Positions 43,637 through 54,567 of a stretch of DNA of 64,000 bases are shown here, one piece after another; the stretch's first letter is position 1, and the number at the start of each line of letters is the position of its first letter. The DNA lies in NCBI GenBank assembly GCA_024734495.1, contig JALMQS010000187.1, positions 22,173,870 through 22,237,869 of the forward strand, written 5' to 3'. The stretch comes from Forficula auricularia (taxonomy: Eukaryota > Arthropoda > Insecta > Dermaptera > Forficulidae). The notes beneath the pieces were generated by a model. It saw only the letters and a list, made by a program, of their open reading frames with translations. It had not been told where the DNA came from and did not search any database. The position numbers and the translations under genes were made by a program.

Positions 43637-44688
43637 TTTTACTTTACCATACAGGGTATGGTAAAGTATTGTAATCGTGCATGAAAAAAGTGGGTTTTTT
43701 CCTTCTTTTTTCAAAATATCTAAAAAACGGCTGAAATTATTTCGATTAAAAAAATTGAGCGAAACCATGGCATTTCGGTCTACAAAAACCTCTAATAAGT
43801 GAACATCGAAAAAAATATATTTTTCGAGATAATAATTGTTTTGTCAAAATGTGTGTTAGTTAGTCTGTTAGTCTGTGCGTTACCAAACTTGTGGACGAGC
43901 TAGCTCAAAAACTAGTGTGAATATCGAAACCAAATTTCACTCTTAGTTTTGGTCCATTGAGATTAAGAGCTGATTAGATTTTGGTGCATATCGACCCAAA
44001 ATTAAGGGTGGTTAAAAATTAAAAATTCGCAAAAATAGCAAACTCAACCAAATTTTGTATACATAATCAGTGGGTTCCAAGAAGTCTAAAAATGCAAAAA
44101 CTCACCGTCCGAAATGGGGGGGGGGGGGCGGAGGGTCAAAAAATGAAAATATTTGCCATTTACCAAACTCAACCAAATTTTGTATAGAGTACATAATCAG
44201 TGGGTCCCAGGAGTCTAAAAATGCAAAAACTAACCCCCCCCTTACATGATTATAAATAATTTTATTAAATATTAAATATAAGTGAGGGGCCAGGTTGTAT
44301 GGTAAAGTCAAGTGGATGGCCACATCGGAACACGTCAGCTTATTTTAATATAATTTTCAAAATTCGCTGATTAAAAAAATAAGTGATTTGGCCATCTCAT
44401 GACATTGCCATACTCCTAGGCACCTGAGCCAGGCCTAACTGTGCAAAATTTGACCCGGATTGTACAAAATATTCAAATTCCTAGCCCCTCCCCGCTCACC
44501 TTAACTTATAGTCCAATTTCAACTAAAATTAAATAATCTTTTAATCTAAATATAAAATATAATATATAAATATAAAATTTATTTTTGTTACTTTCATTGG
44601 TTTTTGAGCTAAAACGTACACAAAATTTGGTAAGACACGAACTCACACACTCCCTAACAAACATTTTGAGAAAATAATTAATATTTCA
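43637..44688. mobile_element. Foldback element with actttaccata end
   Basis: A palindrome at 43641-43670 ('actttaccata'/'tatggtaaagt') opens the unit. The left part (43845-43950) and right part (44585-44688) are inverted repeats. The interior has a direct repeat ('aaattttgtat' to 'ctaaaaatgcaaaaact', 44050 and 44170) and the 100-base block shared with 3690-3790. It holds a 13-G run at 44116-44128. Superfamily unknown. Confidence 0.5.
44116..44128. repeat. 13-G homopolymer
   Basis: Uninterrupted G run; likely length errors and possible quadruplex-forming strand with the neighbouring 'cggaggg'. Confidence 0.9.
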
Positions 44689-44896
44689 AAGCATGGGTAA
44701 AGTATTGTAATCGCTCTCGGGGCAAGCGTGGCTTCAAAGGGTCCTCAGGTAAAGACTACGGAACCCATGGACTCAATTCAAGTCACAAATTGTAGTATTC
44801 AATTAGGTTGAATTTTAGCACGTGACGGTTTTGCCAAAAATTACAAGGGGTCTCGTCGAGAGGCCAAAAAGTGCGATTTTTTCATTTAGTGCGTGC

Positions 44897-44935
44897 GGAT
44901 GTATGTATGTATGTATGTATGGATGGATGTATGTT
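44897..44935. repeat. TGTA/TGGA tetranucleotide repeat
   Basis: (atgt)n with ggat variants in element X. Copy 2 has a single 'ggatggatgtatg', so the tract expanded in this copy. Confidence 0.8.
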
Positions 44936-45394
44936 ATCGTTTTTTTGGCCCACGATTTTTTCCACACCGTTGCACCGATTGAAATGAAATTGAAAACCTG
45001 GCATTCTTTTAACAAAATGAAGCGCTGATTAGTTTTTGGTACATATCGGCCCACAAACATTAGTACTTTATTACAGTACTTTTTAGTTTTTTCTAAATAT
45101 CTTGAAAATGACTTAACCAATTTTGATGAAATTTAATATCCTAATTAAGTACCTTGGGGACCACAAAAAAGGTTAAATAAAGTTTTTAGTAAAATTATAT
45201 TTTAAAGTACTTTACTCTAGAGTAAGATGGTACTTTTTTTAATTTTTTTAATTCTTTAAAATTTATTCATTTGAAAGTTTTAATATTGCTCATTTAGCCT
45301 TGCTTAAGTAAGAATGGATAGGCTTCTCTCTGTGAAATGCTAAAAATTTGGGAGGAATTTTTATGAGTAACCATAGCAACTGCGTTGTTTTCTT

Positions 45395-46530
45395 ATCCGT
45401 TACCTTTGCTGAAGACAGAGAAATCGATTTTAAACCAAAAATAGCGATTGATTCTCATCTAGTATTTGAGGAATAATCATTCTATATTGGATTTTTGACG
45501 TTTCGGTTTTTATTAGTAACCATTGCTGAAGACATAGAGAAATCGATTTTAAACGAAAAATAGCGATTGATTCTCATCTAATACTTGAGGAATAATCATT
45601 CTATATTGGATTTTTGACGTTTCGGTTTTTATTAGTAACCATTGCTGAAGACATAGAGGAATCGACTTAAAATCAAAAATAGCGATTGATTCTCATCTAG
45701 TACTTGAGGAATAATCATTCTATATTGGATTTTTGACGTTTCGGTTTTTATTGGTAACCATTGCTGAAGACATAGAGGAATCGACTTAAAATAAAAAATA
45801 GCGATTGATTCTCATCTAGTACTTGAGGAATAGTCATTCTATATTGGATTTTTGACGTTTCGGTTTTTATTGGTAGCCATTGCTAAAGACATAGAGGAAT
45901 CGACTTAAAATAAAAAATAGCGATTGATTCTCATCTAATACTTGAGGAATAGTCATTCTATATTGGATTTTTGACGTTTCGGTTTTTATTAGTAACCATT
46001 GCTGAAGACATAGAGAAATCGACTTTAAACCAAAAATAGCGATTTATTCTCATCTAGTACTTGAGGAATAATCATTCTATATTGGATTTTTGACGTTTCG
46101 GTTTTTATTAGTAACCATTGCTGAAGACATGGAGGAATCGACTTAAAATAAAAAATAGCGATTGATTCTCATCTAGTACTTGAGGAATAATCATTCTATA
46201 TTGGATTTTTGACGTTTCGGTTTTTATTGGTAACCATTGCTGAAGACATAGAGGAATCGACTTAAAATCAAAAATAGCGATTGATTCTCATCTAATACTT
46301 GAGGAATAACAATTCTACATTAGGTATTTGACGTTTCGATTATTATTGGTAACCATTGCTGAAGACATGGAGGAATCGACTTAAAATCTAAAATAACGAT
46401 CGATTCTTATCTAATACTAGAGGAATAACCTTATTGCATTCCATTTTTGATGTTTTGACTATTAATGGAAACCTCTACTGAAAATGTAGAAGAATCGACT
46501 TAAAATCAAAAAGACTAAATTCTTTTTTGG
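45395..46530. repeat. 119-bp tandem array, about 9.5 units
   Basis: The word 'taaccattgctgaagacat' recurs at 45517, 45636, 45755, 45874 (one change), 45993, 46112, 46231 and 46350, an exact 119-base spacing, with partial, more diverged units at both edges (45401 and about 46465). Central units differ at only a few sites while edge units are diverged, as expected for unequal exchange. Confidence 0.95.
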
Positions 46531-46544
46531 TAAACAACTCAAGC

Positions 46545-46680
46545 TTGAGTATTAGATGAGAATCGATGGCTATTTTTGATTTTAAGTCGATTCCTCTATG
46601 TCTTCAGCAATGGTTACAATAATAACCGAAATGTCAAAAATCCAATGTGGAATGGTTATTCCTCGACTCTTAAATGAGAA
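46545..46680. repeat. Inverted unit of the 119-bp array
   Basis: 'tagatgagaatcgatggct', 'ttaagtcgattcctctatg' and 'tcttcagcaatggttac' are the reverse complement of one array unit. The array therefore ends in a head-to-head inversion. Confidence 0.9.
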
Positions 46681-46811
46681 TTATTTTTGAATTAATGTCA
46701 ATATGAACTACAAATTGCAAGTGATATCTGATTAATAATAAAGGAACAAACATATTAATATTTCAAATGAATTTGGATAAAGTTTAGCAACGATCCGTTG
46801 CAGTTTATTTA

Positions 46812-47210
46812 AAATAGCAATACGGATCAAATGGCTATCCTGAGAGGTGAACCCTCATGTGTGTATATGAGCTAAATATTTAACTCAAAGATTTATATCT
46901 TCATTTGTAAAATTTGTAGTGATTCTAAATATGTCAGGGGGTCTCACTTCACAGAGTAGCCAATTGGCCCAGATTGCTATTTTTCGCACTCAGCTTAGTT
47001 TACAATAATTAAATACATCAACCATTCAGTAATAATTGAACATTTAGTCAATTTTATTTTGACTACTTCAGCAACTTCAATCGAAATGTTTGACATTATA
47101 AGTGAATGATTTTGATGGGTATACATTTATTATAGGCATTTGAGGGAGAATTTTTTATAATTATTGATTATTATTTCCACTTGATAATATGAAAATAATA
47201 TTATAATTTT
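46812..47210. other. AT-rich DNA, nothing recognised
   Basis: No gene or transposon end recognised. Confidence 0.4.
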
Positions 47211-47376
47211 TTTGCACGAAATTTTCTCTGGAGAGTCACGGACTGGTAGAAATTTTAACTGAAAATAATGGAAGGCAGCCCAGGCGTAGTGAAGAAAGAA
47301 AAAATTAACACATTATACAAATAAGGTGTAATTGTATTGGATTTTCATTCCCTTCTATCTTTCCTCCTTTCCTTTC

Positions 47377-47418
47377 AAACCGACGTTTCCGGGGATTCTT
47401 CCTCCTTCTTCAGGGTTT
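47377..47418 (-). ncRNA. HHL-1 hammerhead-like motif
   Basis: Minus strand: AAACC, CTGAAGA, stem II GGAGG-AAGAAT-CCCC (imperfect), GGAAAC, GTC, GGTTT with 5-pair stem I. One extra G precedes GAAA. Confidence 0.55.
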
Positions 47419-47632
47419 CAAAGGGTAAATGAAGGAAACAAACAAAAATTTTCCTTCCTCTCTCTACAGCAATGTTTAAAAAAATTTTCTTTCTTCTTTA
47501 GCAGAAGTATTAATTAAGAAAAAAAATTGTGTTTCTATTTTAAATGCTTCTGCTAAGGAAGAAAGAAAAAAATTTTAAACACTGCTGTAGAGAGGAAGGA
47601 AATATTTTGTTTGTTTCCTTCATTGACCTTTG

Positions 47633-47675
47633 AAACCCTGAAGAAGGATGGAAGAATCCTCCGAAACGTCGGTTT
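47633..47675 (+). ncRNA. HHL-1 hammerhead-like motif, best core
   Basis: AAACC, CTGAAGA, A, stem II GGATG-GAAGAAT-CCTCC, GAAA, CGTC, GGTTT. All core positions are present apart from one unpaired A after CTGAAGA, which occurs in every copy of the family. GUC is the expected cleavage triplet. ACGU is self-complementary. Confidence 0.65.
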
Positions 47676-47790
47676 GAAAGAAGGAGGAAGAAAGAAGGTA
47701 ATGAAAATCCAATAAATTATACCTTATTTGGATATGTGATAAATTTTTCTTTCATCACTACTCCTGGGCTCTGCTTTCCATTACTTTCAG

Positions 47791-48570
47791 AAAAAATTAT
47801 CAAATCAATGATTAAAATAAACTAATCATTAGAAATTGATAATTTAGTAAATTTATATATGATGATTCGGTGGTTGTGCTGTTTATTAGCCGAAATGAAA
47901 TCAGAAGAAATCCAGTTGGAATGAGTTCTAAAGTACTTGAAAGCGATTTCAGAATTAGTGCCGAAACGTTGTGCATGTCGATGGAAATATCAAATTCAAA
48001 ATTCTAGATGATTTTAGTTAAAACTTCTCATCTGATAAATGGTTATTTTATTTTCTTCTATATTCAAAGAATTCGAAGTCCGAATGGGATTTTAATCTCT
48101 TAACGAATCTTACTCTCCTAGAAAGGCGACTTTTTTTTTATCATTCTTCTGTATTCTGTCCAGAGCTGAAACCCTGTGACCTGACTTTGAATATTTGATT
48201 AAAATTCTTCTAATAAACTATTCAATATTCTTTGTGGGTATATAATGTTCAAATTATTCAAAATGAGTTATGGGGTTGTTGGAAGATTTTCTCGGAAATC
48301 TTCGGAAGAAGTTGAGAATACTTAATTAAGGAAGTTGCTTTGGAGCTTTAAAAGAGATATGAATTATATACATATATAATCGTAAAGGAAATTAAGGAAC
48401 AATGTTTTGGGATTGTTTTATTATTGTACCTTTGAAAGTGGTGAAGGTTGTGATTAAGTATGTATAATCAATCTCAAAAGTAATATAAATCATGAATTAG
48501 ATTGATGAACTATTATTATATTTAAGCAAGCTTGTCTTTACAGTTAAAGACATATTAATAATAATTTAAA
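47791..48570. other. AT-rich DNA, nothing recognised
   Basis: No gene is seen. 'gccgaaacgttg' at about 47970 resembles an HHL-2 end but has no core next to it. Confidence 0.4.
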
Positions 48571-48599
48571 GACAGATATGGCGGTATTTTACTAGACAC

Positions 48600-49365
48600 G
48601 CTCAATAGGCAAAGCTTGCCGGGCGAGTCGAATCTTAAATTATTAAATGAGCAATTCTTGTATATATACAATCGGTTTATCAAAAACGGCTTTAACGATT
48701 TCGATAAAATTGGTGTACTTATCAAGTCTCATGAGTTATTAGTCGTGTATAAATTTTAATCCGATTGAAAAGGAAGGGGTGTAAATTAGTCATGTCGTAA
48801 AATAAATATTTTAATCGTTCATATCTCGGTAAGTTACAGAGCTTTAAAATTTGAAACTTAAGCTATCTAGAGTCTACAAGAAGTATCACAAGATTTTGGC
48901 TAAAATAGAAGTACCGGAAGTTGATGTTTACTTATGTAAGAATGTACCCCCTCCCCTGCATTTCACAACCATAAATCTCAGAGCTACGAAATTCGAAACG
49001 TAAGCTCGATATAGGCTAGAAGGAGTACAGCAAGCTTTTTCTTAAAATCGGAACACAGTAAGTTCACATTTACTTGAAAGATTTTTCGTTTTTTTTTTTT
49101 GATTTTCTCAAAAACGGCATTCCCAATTTTTTTAAAAATTGGTGTATTGTACTTATCAAGTGTCATGGGTTATTAGTCGTGTATAGATTTTAATCCGATT
49201 AAAATAAAGGAAGGGGGTGTAAATTATTAGTGTCGTAAAAAATATATTTTAATCATTCAGTATATCGTCTTCTGTAAGTCCCAGAGCCTTGAAATTTGAA
49301 ACTTAAGCTATTTAGAGGCAAAAAGATACCGAGCATCGCTCGGTGCTCCAGGCACTATTAAATTA
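48600..49365 (+). mobile_element. Retroposon-like element with 430-bp duplication
   Basis: Starts near 'caaagcttgccgggcgagtc' (48607) and ends in the GC-rich hairpin 'accgagcatcgctcggt' (49329-49345). Two direct copies of about 200 bases start at 48678 and 49108 ('tcaaaaacgg', 'ttattagtcgtgtata', 'gaaacttaagctat'). The start and end words resemble invertebrate retroposon families of the 'ccgggcgaag' type. No coding frame. Confidence 0.45.
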
Positions 49366-50270
49366 AGTTAGCTAGAAATTTATTTTTGTATATCTTTAGT
49401 AATGTTTGAAATGTGGACCAAATTATTTCCAAGCATTTTCTGATTTCTATTTGTATGGATTCTAATATTCCAAATTAACACAAAGTAGGAAGATCGTTAA
49501 AAATGTCTTATATAATTTTACTATACAAATTGGGAAGTCTGGCCTCAAAACTTTTTAGTAATATTGTCAGTATTGTAATCATACAACATATTTTTTAGTA
49601 ATATGTATCTAATTAATACAAGCAAAAAGTAAAGTTACCATTTATTTTTGTATTTTTGCAATGAGTTAATGTGATTTTACTAATATAATACATATAATAT
49701 GATATTTTTTTACTATACGCAATCTTGTAAATTTCCTATCTATTTGTATTGTAAACATATAGTAAATTTACAATTTGTTTAACAGTGTAGGTTGTGACAA
49801 GTTCGTTCTGCTGTCTAGTAAACAAAGAACTGCTCAAATATTATAATTTAAACAAATTTTCATTTTAATCCGTGCCGCAATGTGGTTGTAGTTTTGAAAA
49901 ACTGCAATTTTTTTCAAAAAATCGCAATTTTTCCTTCATAAAATGAAAACCACTCATCCTAGAATCTTGATTCCTGTCTCATTCTCTAGAAAATTTTGTT
50001 GACTTGAACGTTAAGTTTATCAAGGGGGGTCCAGGTGCACCCGTAGGTCCCAACCTCGGCCGCGTTGCTCTGTAATTTCTTGCTGTAGCTAAAAGCGATA
50101 TATTAATATTATTTTTAATTTAAAATACAGGTAAAAAAGGTTTTTACTTCAGAATTTTTGATCGAAAATGCAGAAAATCAGAAAAAATGGAATTGTTATA
50201 TGCAGAGCAATCAAATTATTATAAGTAATGAGCTGGAAATTTTCTCACAAATTCGTTTTAAATAACTGCA
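49366..50270. other. AT-rich DNA, nothing recognised
   Basis: No gene is seen. 50020-50095 is a little less AT-rich ('gtgcacccgtaggtccc') and unique. Confidence 0.4.
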
Positions 50271-50276
50271 CTTTTG

Positions 50277-50400
50277 GGGAGTCAGGTTGGCCGAGTAGGC
50301 ATAATCGTTGCCTATGAATCAAGTTAGCCCGGATTCAAGTCCGGTTAACTGAAAAAATTTAACCTGCTATAATCTGACACCTACACCAATTTACAAACAT
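50277..50400 (+). mobile_element. tRNA-Ser/Leu-like SINE head (SINE-3)
   Basis: 'gtcaggttggccgagtagg' has a near-consensus A box (TGGCCGAGTAGG, 50288-50299). The B box GATTCAAGTCC (50332-50342) sits in a T-arm with stem CCGGA/TCCGG. The head looks like a Ser/Leu-class tRNA. The acceptor stem does not close, and 'aacctgctataatctgacac' follows, so I call it a SINE or tRNA relic, not a gene. Confidence 0.6.
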
Positions 50401-50860
50401 TCGAAATTATCTGCAACAAAAACACATACATGGAAAAAAAATTAAAATATTCACATAGGAGCAAGTTAAATGAGCATTGCTCACTGTTATTTCTTTGAGA
50501 TAAGTTTTTATCTATCTTTCTATAGCTCAAACATCCAGTAATAAAATAAGCCGTCCAAGTAAGAGCTGCACTCGCACAAGAAGGCTTTAGTATTTTATAT
50601 CTTTCAAAATAGTTGAGATTTCGTTGATAAGAATAGAATCAGTGTATTTGTGACATTTTTTCAAAATTTTAAGTTAAGCAACTTCTGAACGCTGACTGTT
50701 ACAAAAATTACCTAAAAAATGACCACTTTGAGGCTCTCTCCCACTACCATTTCAAAGTAAATTAAATTTAGAAAATTATATCATGCTTCTACTCAAGGAG
50801 ATCTTTACAGAGATAGGTAGATGAGGTCACAGATGATGATGAAAAAAATTCGACCCTCCC
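50401..50860. other. AT-rich DNA, nothing recognised
   Basis: No gene or clear transposon end. Confidence 0.4.
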
Positions 50861-51035
50861 AAAATAATAATTCGATTAAAATTTTAATTTGATCTTGGGA
50901 AAAATAAATCTAACCTGTAAGTAAATATTCTGCAATCGCTACATTACTCTGACAAACAACGGACGGACGGACAAACATAAATACATTGTATCGATATTGA
51001 TAGAGCTCCGTTTAACGTTAGAACGAAACCTTAAT
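50860..51035 (+). repeat. Retroposon-tail family, copy 3
   Basis: 'attcgattaaaattttaatt', 'ctgacaaacaacggacggac' and 'gagctccgtttaacgtt' match the family at 13005 and 22800. The 'ggacggac' run is the part usually written 'gacagacgg' in such tails. Confidence 0.5.
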
Positions 51036-51119
51036 AATTGCCAAATCACTAAAATTTGTGGAAAGCATACTGAAATTTCAATTTAAGCTCCATATTTATT
51101 TTAAAATTTAATCTAATTT

Positions 51120-51600
51120 GAAGATTAACCATAATAAATTCGGCACTTGTTCGATGGTCGTTTTATGAAGTTCGCTTGCGGACGTTTCGCTGTGGTTATT
51201 TTGCCTTTCAAGTCAAAGACCCATAACGCTTCAGTTATCTGTATTGTCGGTCATTCCGGAAATCGACTATCGACACGTAGATTTGCTTCCTTCCGGTTGT
51301 CGTAGGCGGTTTCAAAAGACAAGAAAAATAACGGAGTCGCAAAACAGAAACACCGTCCAAAACACAATCGACACTCACTCATAGAATAAATAATATTATT
51401 CTTAATAGAATTGCAACGGAAAACAAGTGGTAAGGTGCAACTAACACAGTGGTCACTTAAAACAAAACATTCAATATTTATACTTGTTGAGTCAGTTTGT
51501 TGTAGACTTGTTATTTATTTCCGCAAGCACAGAAACATTTTTGTAATATTTACTGATGAATCGTATTATGTAGTAAGTTCCGGCCGGAAACTACAGTGAT
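51120..51600. other. GC-richer unique island
   Basis: About 51140-51370 has balanced composition with many CpG and is unique in the window. It contains 'gtcgtaggcggtttc' and 'tcggtcattccggaaatcga'. No frame with ATG and no known motif. Composition suggests selection or a recent origin unlike its flanks. A regulatory element or untranslated exon is possible. Confidence 0.35.
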
Positions 51601-51679
51601 TAACCTATGTTCAACAGTAATTATAAAAGATCAAAGAGTAACTAACTATACATGGTATTTAAATTTTGGGGGAAATTTA

Positions 51680-51790
51680 GGATGTTTTGTCTACTGAATC
51701 AGAGTTGTTTGGGATGGATTTTTGAGTTCTGTCCAAAAGTAGAATGAGACCCTATTGACTAGTCACTGTCAATGTCCCTCTATCTGCCAT
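51680..51790 (-). repeat. Retroposon-tail family, copy 4
   Basis: On the minus strand 'ggcagatagagggacattga', 'agtcaatagggtctcattct', 'acttttggacagaactc' follow the family pattern. Confidence 0.5.
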
Positions 51791-52249
51791 TTACTTTTTT
51801 GAAATTAATTTAATTTAATTAATTTTAAACAAAATTTTCTTAATTTTAAAGATTACAAGTTTTTAAACATTTGTATTTAATTTTAATTTAAATGTTAATA
51901 TAAGAATTAATCATTTTCAGTTTTAGTTCAGGGAATTTAGGCTCTCTTTAGTTACTTTAAATAAATAAGTTATTGCCTTTTATTGTCGATACAATTAATA
52001 TCTTTCTTCACGTCTGTAGGTAATAGCAATATTGTAGTTGGTATAGTAAATAAAATAGAAACTTGAAATGTACAAGTTATTCTTTTTCCCCAAAATCAAA
52101 AACGTATTAAAATTTTAATCGAATGATTATTTTTTTTGGCAGGGGGGATTTGTTGGGTCAAAAATAAAGAAATTGTTTTATCATGGTTCACGAGATATCA
52201 CTGTAAATATTAGTTTATTAGATTTAATTTCTTACTTTATCCAGATGCG
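51791..52249. other. AT-rich DNA, nothing recognised
   Basis: No gene is seen. 52090-52175 shares 'aaaattttaatcgaatgatt' and 'gggtcaaaaat' with the retroposon-tail family in inverted form. Confidence 0.4.
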
Positions 52250-52809
52250 AAGCATGGGTAAAGTATTGTAATCGGTCTCGTGGCAAGCGCGACTTCAAAG
52301 GGTCCTTAGGTAAAGACTACGGAACCCATGGTCTCAATTAAAGTCACGTATTGTAGTATTCATTTTGGTTGAATTTTAGCACGTGACGGTTTTGGCAAAT
52401 ATTACAAGAGGTCTCGTCCAGGGGCCAAAAAGTGCGATTTTTTCAGGAAGTGCGTGCAGATGGATGTATGTTATCGTTTCGTCCACGATTTTTTCCACAC
52501 CGTTGCACCGATTAAAATGAAATTGGAAACCTCCCATTATTTTAACAAAATAAAGCGCTGATTAGTTTTTGGAATATATCGGCCCACAAACATTAGTACT
52601 TTATTTCGGTATTTTTTTTTAGTTTTTTATAAATATTTTGAAAATAACAAAACCAATTTTGATGAAATTTAATATTAAAATTAAGTACCTTGAGGACCAC
52701 AAAAAAGGTCATATAAAGTTTTTTGTGAAATTATATTTTAAAGTACTTTACTCTAGAATAAGATAGTACATTGAATAAAGATTAGCAACAATCCGTTGCA
52801 GTTTATTTA
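52250..52809 (+). mobile_element. Element X copy 2, without the array
   Basis: Aligns with 44690-45240 from 'aagcatgggtaaagtattgt' to 'actttactctagaataagat', then goes straight to 'attagcaacaatccgttgca', which in copy 1 is at 46782, beyond the array. Confidence 0.75.
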
Positions 52810-53852
52810 TATTTATTTTGCTATAAAATGACCATGTGAGAGATCCCCAAAGTGGCAATTTTTAGGTTATTGTATGCACCCAGCGTTTAAAAATAGCTTA
52901 ACATAATGACAAAATTCCACGAATTCCCTCGTTTTCTCCTTATAAACGGCAAAAAACGAAATGCGTATTTTGAGTTTTTTTAAGTTATAAGGTACTGAAC
53001 TTTCGGCATGAGGTCTATCTCCCAATTGGCCGGCTTTATTACATGTTAAAAGGTTATATTGAACAAGCTTAGTAGTCAAAATCTCTAGTGATTTTCCAAT
53101 GAAATCTAATTCTACTACTATCAGCAAAATCAATTTTTATATACTAATACATAATCTTCAGTGAGAGAATTTTAGAAAGGAGCAAGATTTTTTATTAAAT
53201 TCAAAATTAAATAATTTTTTAAATTAAAACAAATACTAAATACTCTCTGCTCATCATCATCATAAATTATGTTATTTATGTGAAACCTACCTAGTAATTT
53301 ATATTTTAAACTTTAAAATGTTTCTAAAAAATTTTTCTTTACTTTATCATCATAAATTGTAACGACTATTCATTCCTCTAATTTATTTGGTTAATTCATG
53401 ATTTGATGTGAAGTGTACGGAAACAAATGAATTTCTTCTTATTATATGTTATGATTTAAATGATTGGTATTGATTTAATGGCAAGAACAGTTCGCTAAGG
53501 GAATTCATTGAGTAGAGTGTGGGAAAGTGGCTTGTGGTCATCGGCCCTATCTATTATCCTATCGCCTAGGAATTTACTGCAGGCTGCGGTTTCTTTAAGC
53601 ATCGCATCTCTTTTCGAATTTTTTTTCTTAACATTTTAATCTAGAATTTAAGTCGAAAAAAATCACAAAAAATAGTACATGGTTCCTTTAAAATTTGGTT
53701 TCACTAAATTTGTAAGAGATTTGAGAAATTTCAAAGTATTTCTTGTGCTTACTAGCTATTATAGTAAAGTAGTTCTTAACTCTTAGTCAAATGGGCTAAC
53801 TAATGAATAATAATATAATAAATACATTCGTTAAATATGTATATTGGACCAA
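52810..53852. other. AT-rich DNA, nothing recognised
   Basis: No gene is seen. 53525-53620 is slightly less AT-rich and unique. Confidence 0.4.
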
Positions 53853-54371
53853 TTAAGGTAGTTCTTTCACAAATGCAAAAATTCAAGAAGTCTTCAAACT
53901 TGGAGTATAAGTCATTAAAAGCATAATAAACACTCTGTTAAAATTTGAAGACCAACCATTTTCCAAACCAAACATGAAATAATTGCAATTAAAAATGAAA
54001 TTTTTACATATGGTAGATTGGAAAAAGGGTGGGAAAATGATCGATTATTTTTTTTTCATTGAAGTACTTTCACCATCTTGATGAAAAACTAATATTTGTT
54101 AGAATAATATATTCGGAGTAACTTAAAAAACAAAAAATGAAATTATTTACCTCGTAGTTTTGAAAAAAAACATATTTGGGCGATTATTTTTAGTGGAGGG
54201 GATATAAGATCAATGGTTTGGAAACAATTCATTCATAAAGATGATATAGTAATGTGAAAAGTACAGTCACGTTAAAAAATCATAACCTAAAATTTTAGCA
54301 TCATTCATATGGATAGAGTGGTTACGAGACTAAAACTTTTTGTGTGGATTGTCGAGAAAAAACTACCTTAA
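53853..54371 (-). mobile_element. TTAA-flanked element, copy B
   Basis: TTAAGGTAGTTCTTTCAC at the left and, inverted, TTAAGGTAGTTTTTTCTC at the right. It is the reverse orientation of copy A and lacks the 131-bp insert, so it gives the empty site (54140-54149). Confidence 0.75.
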
Positions 54372-54415
54372 AATAAAATTTACATTTTCAAACTTTGGAG
54401 CCTTAAAAGCATAAT

Positions 54416-54567
54416 GAGCATACATTTATATATATATTTTTTTTACTTGTTTATTATTTGTTAATTTGTTGTAATTAATTTGTATTGATGTTTGTTAATT
54501 TTTTGTAGTAAAATTGTATTGTTTGGTGCCTCTAAGGAGGTCGAGGAATAAAGATTTATTTATTTAA
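54416..54567 (+). repeat. LINE 3' tail, same family as 3121
   Basis: 'gagcatacattt', 'ggtgcctctaaggaggtcga' and 'ataaagatttatttattta' match the complement of 3121-3300. Only the 3' UTR is left. Confidence 0.65.

Larger units (their letters stand above)
44690..46811 (+). mobile_element. Element X copy 1, carrying 119-bp array
   Basis: From 'aagcatgggtaaagtattgt' to 'atccgttgcagttta' this unit aligns with 52250-52809 at both ends. The first 550 bases (to 'ctttactctagagtaagatg') and the last 40 bases are shared. The 1.5 kb between them, with the tandem array, is absent from copy 2. A small hairpin GCAAC/GTTGC (46787-46801) lies near the right end in both copies. Open frames on both strands (for example 44815-45120) are not conserved in copy 2. 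Superfamily unknown. Confidence 0.7.
47215..47790. mobile_element. HHL-1 foldback element, largest copy
   Basis: Here the non-inverted tail comes first (47215-47259, complement of the tail at 25718-25759). The arms run from 47260 to 47790 and meet near 47520. Both hammerhead-like motifs are nearly intact (47377-47418 minus, 47633-47675 plus). The arms extend further inward than in the other copies ('tttctttcttctttagcaga' and complement). Confidence 0.8.

Noticed and set aside
44815..45120. 101-codon minus frame as a gene
   Set aside because: It lies in element X, and the second copy (52250-52809) does not keep the frame.
45395..46530. CRISPR-like or ribozyme array
   Set aside because: Units are contiguous with no spacers. 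CTGAAGA and GAAACGTC words occur in the unit but on opposite strands, so no hammerhead core forms.
46787..46801. Helitron 3' hairpin in element X
   Set aside because: The GCAAC/GTTGC hairpin is kept in both copies, but no CTRR end follows and no 5' TC start is evident.
47960..47985. HHL-2 motif at 'gccgaaacgttg'
   Set aside because: No CUGANGA core or stem II hairpin lies at the right distance upstream.
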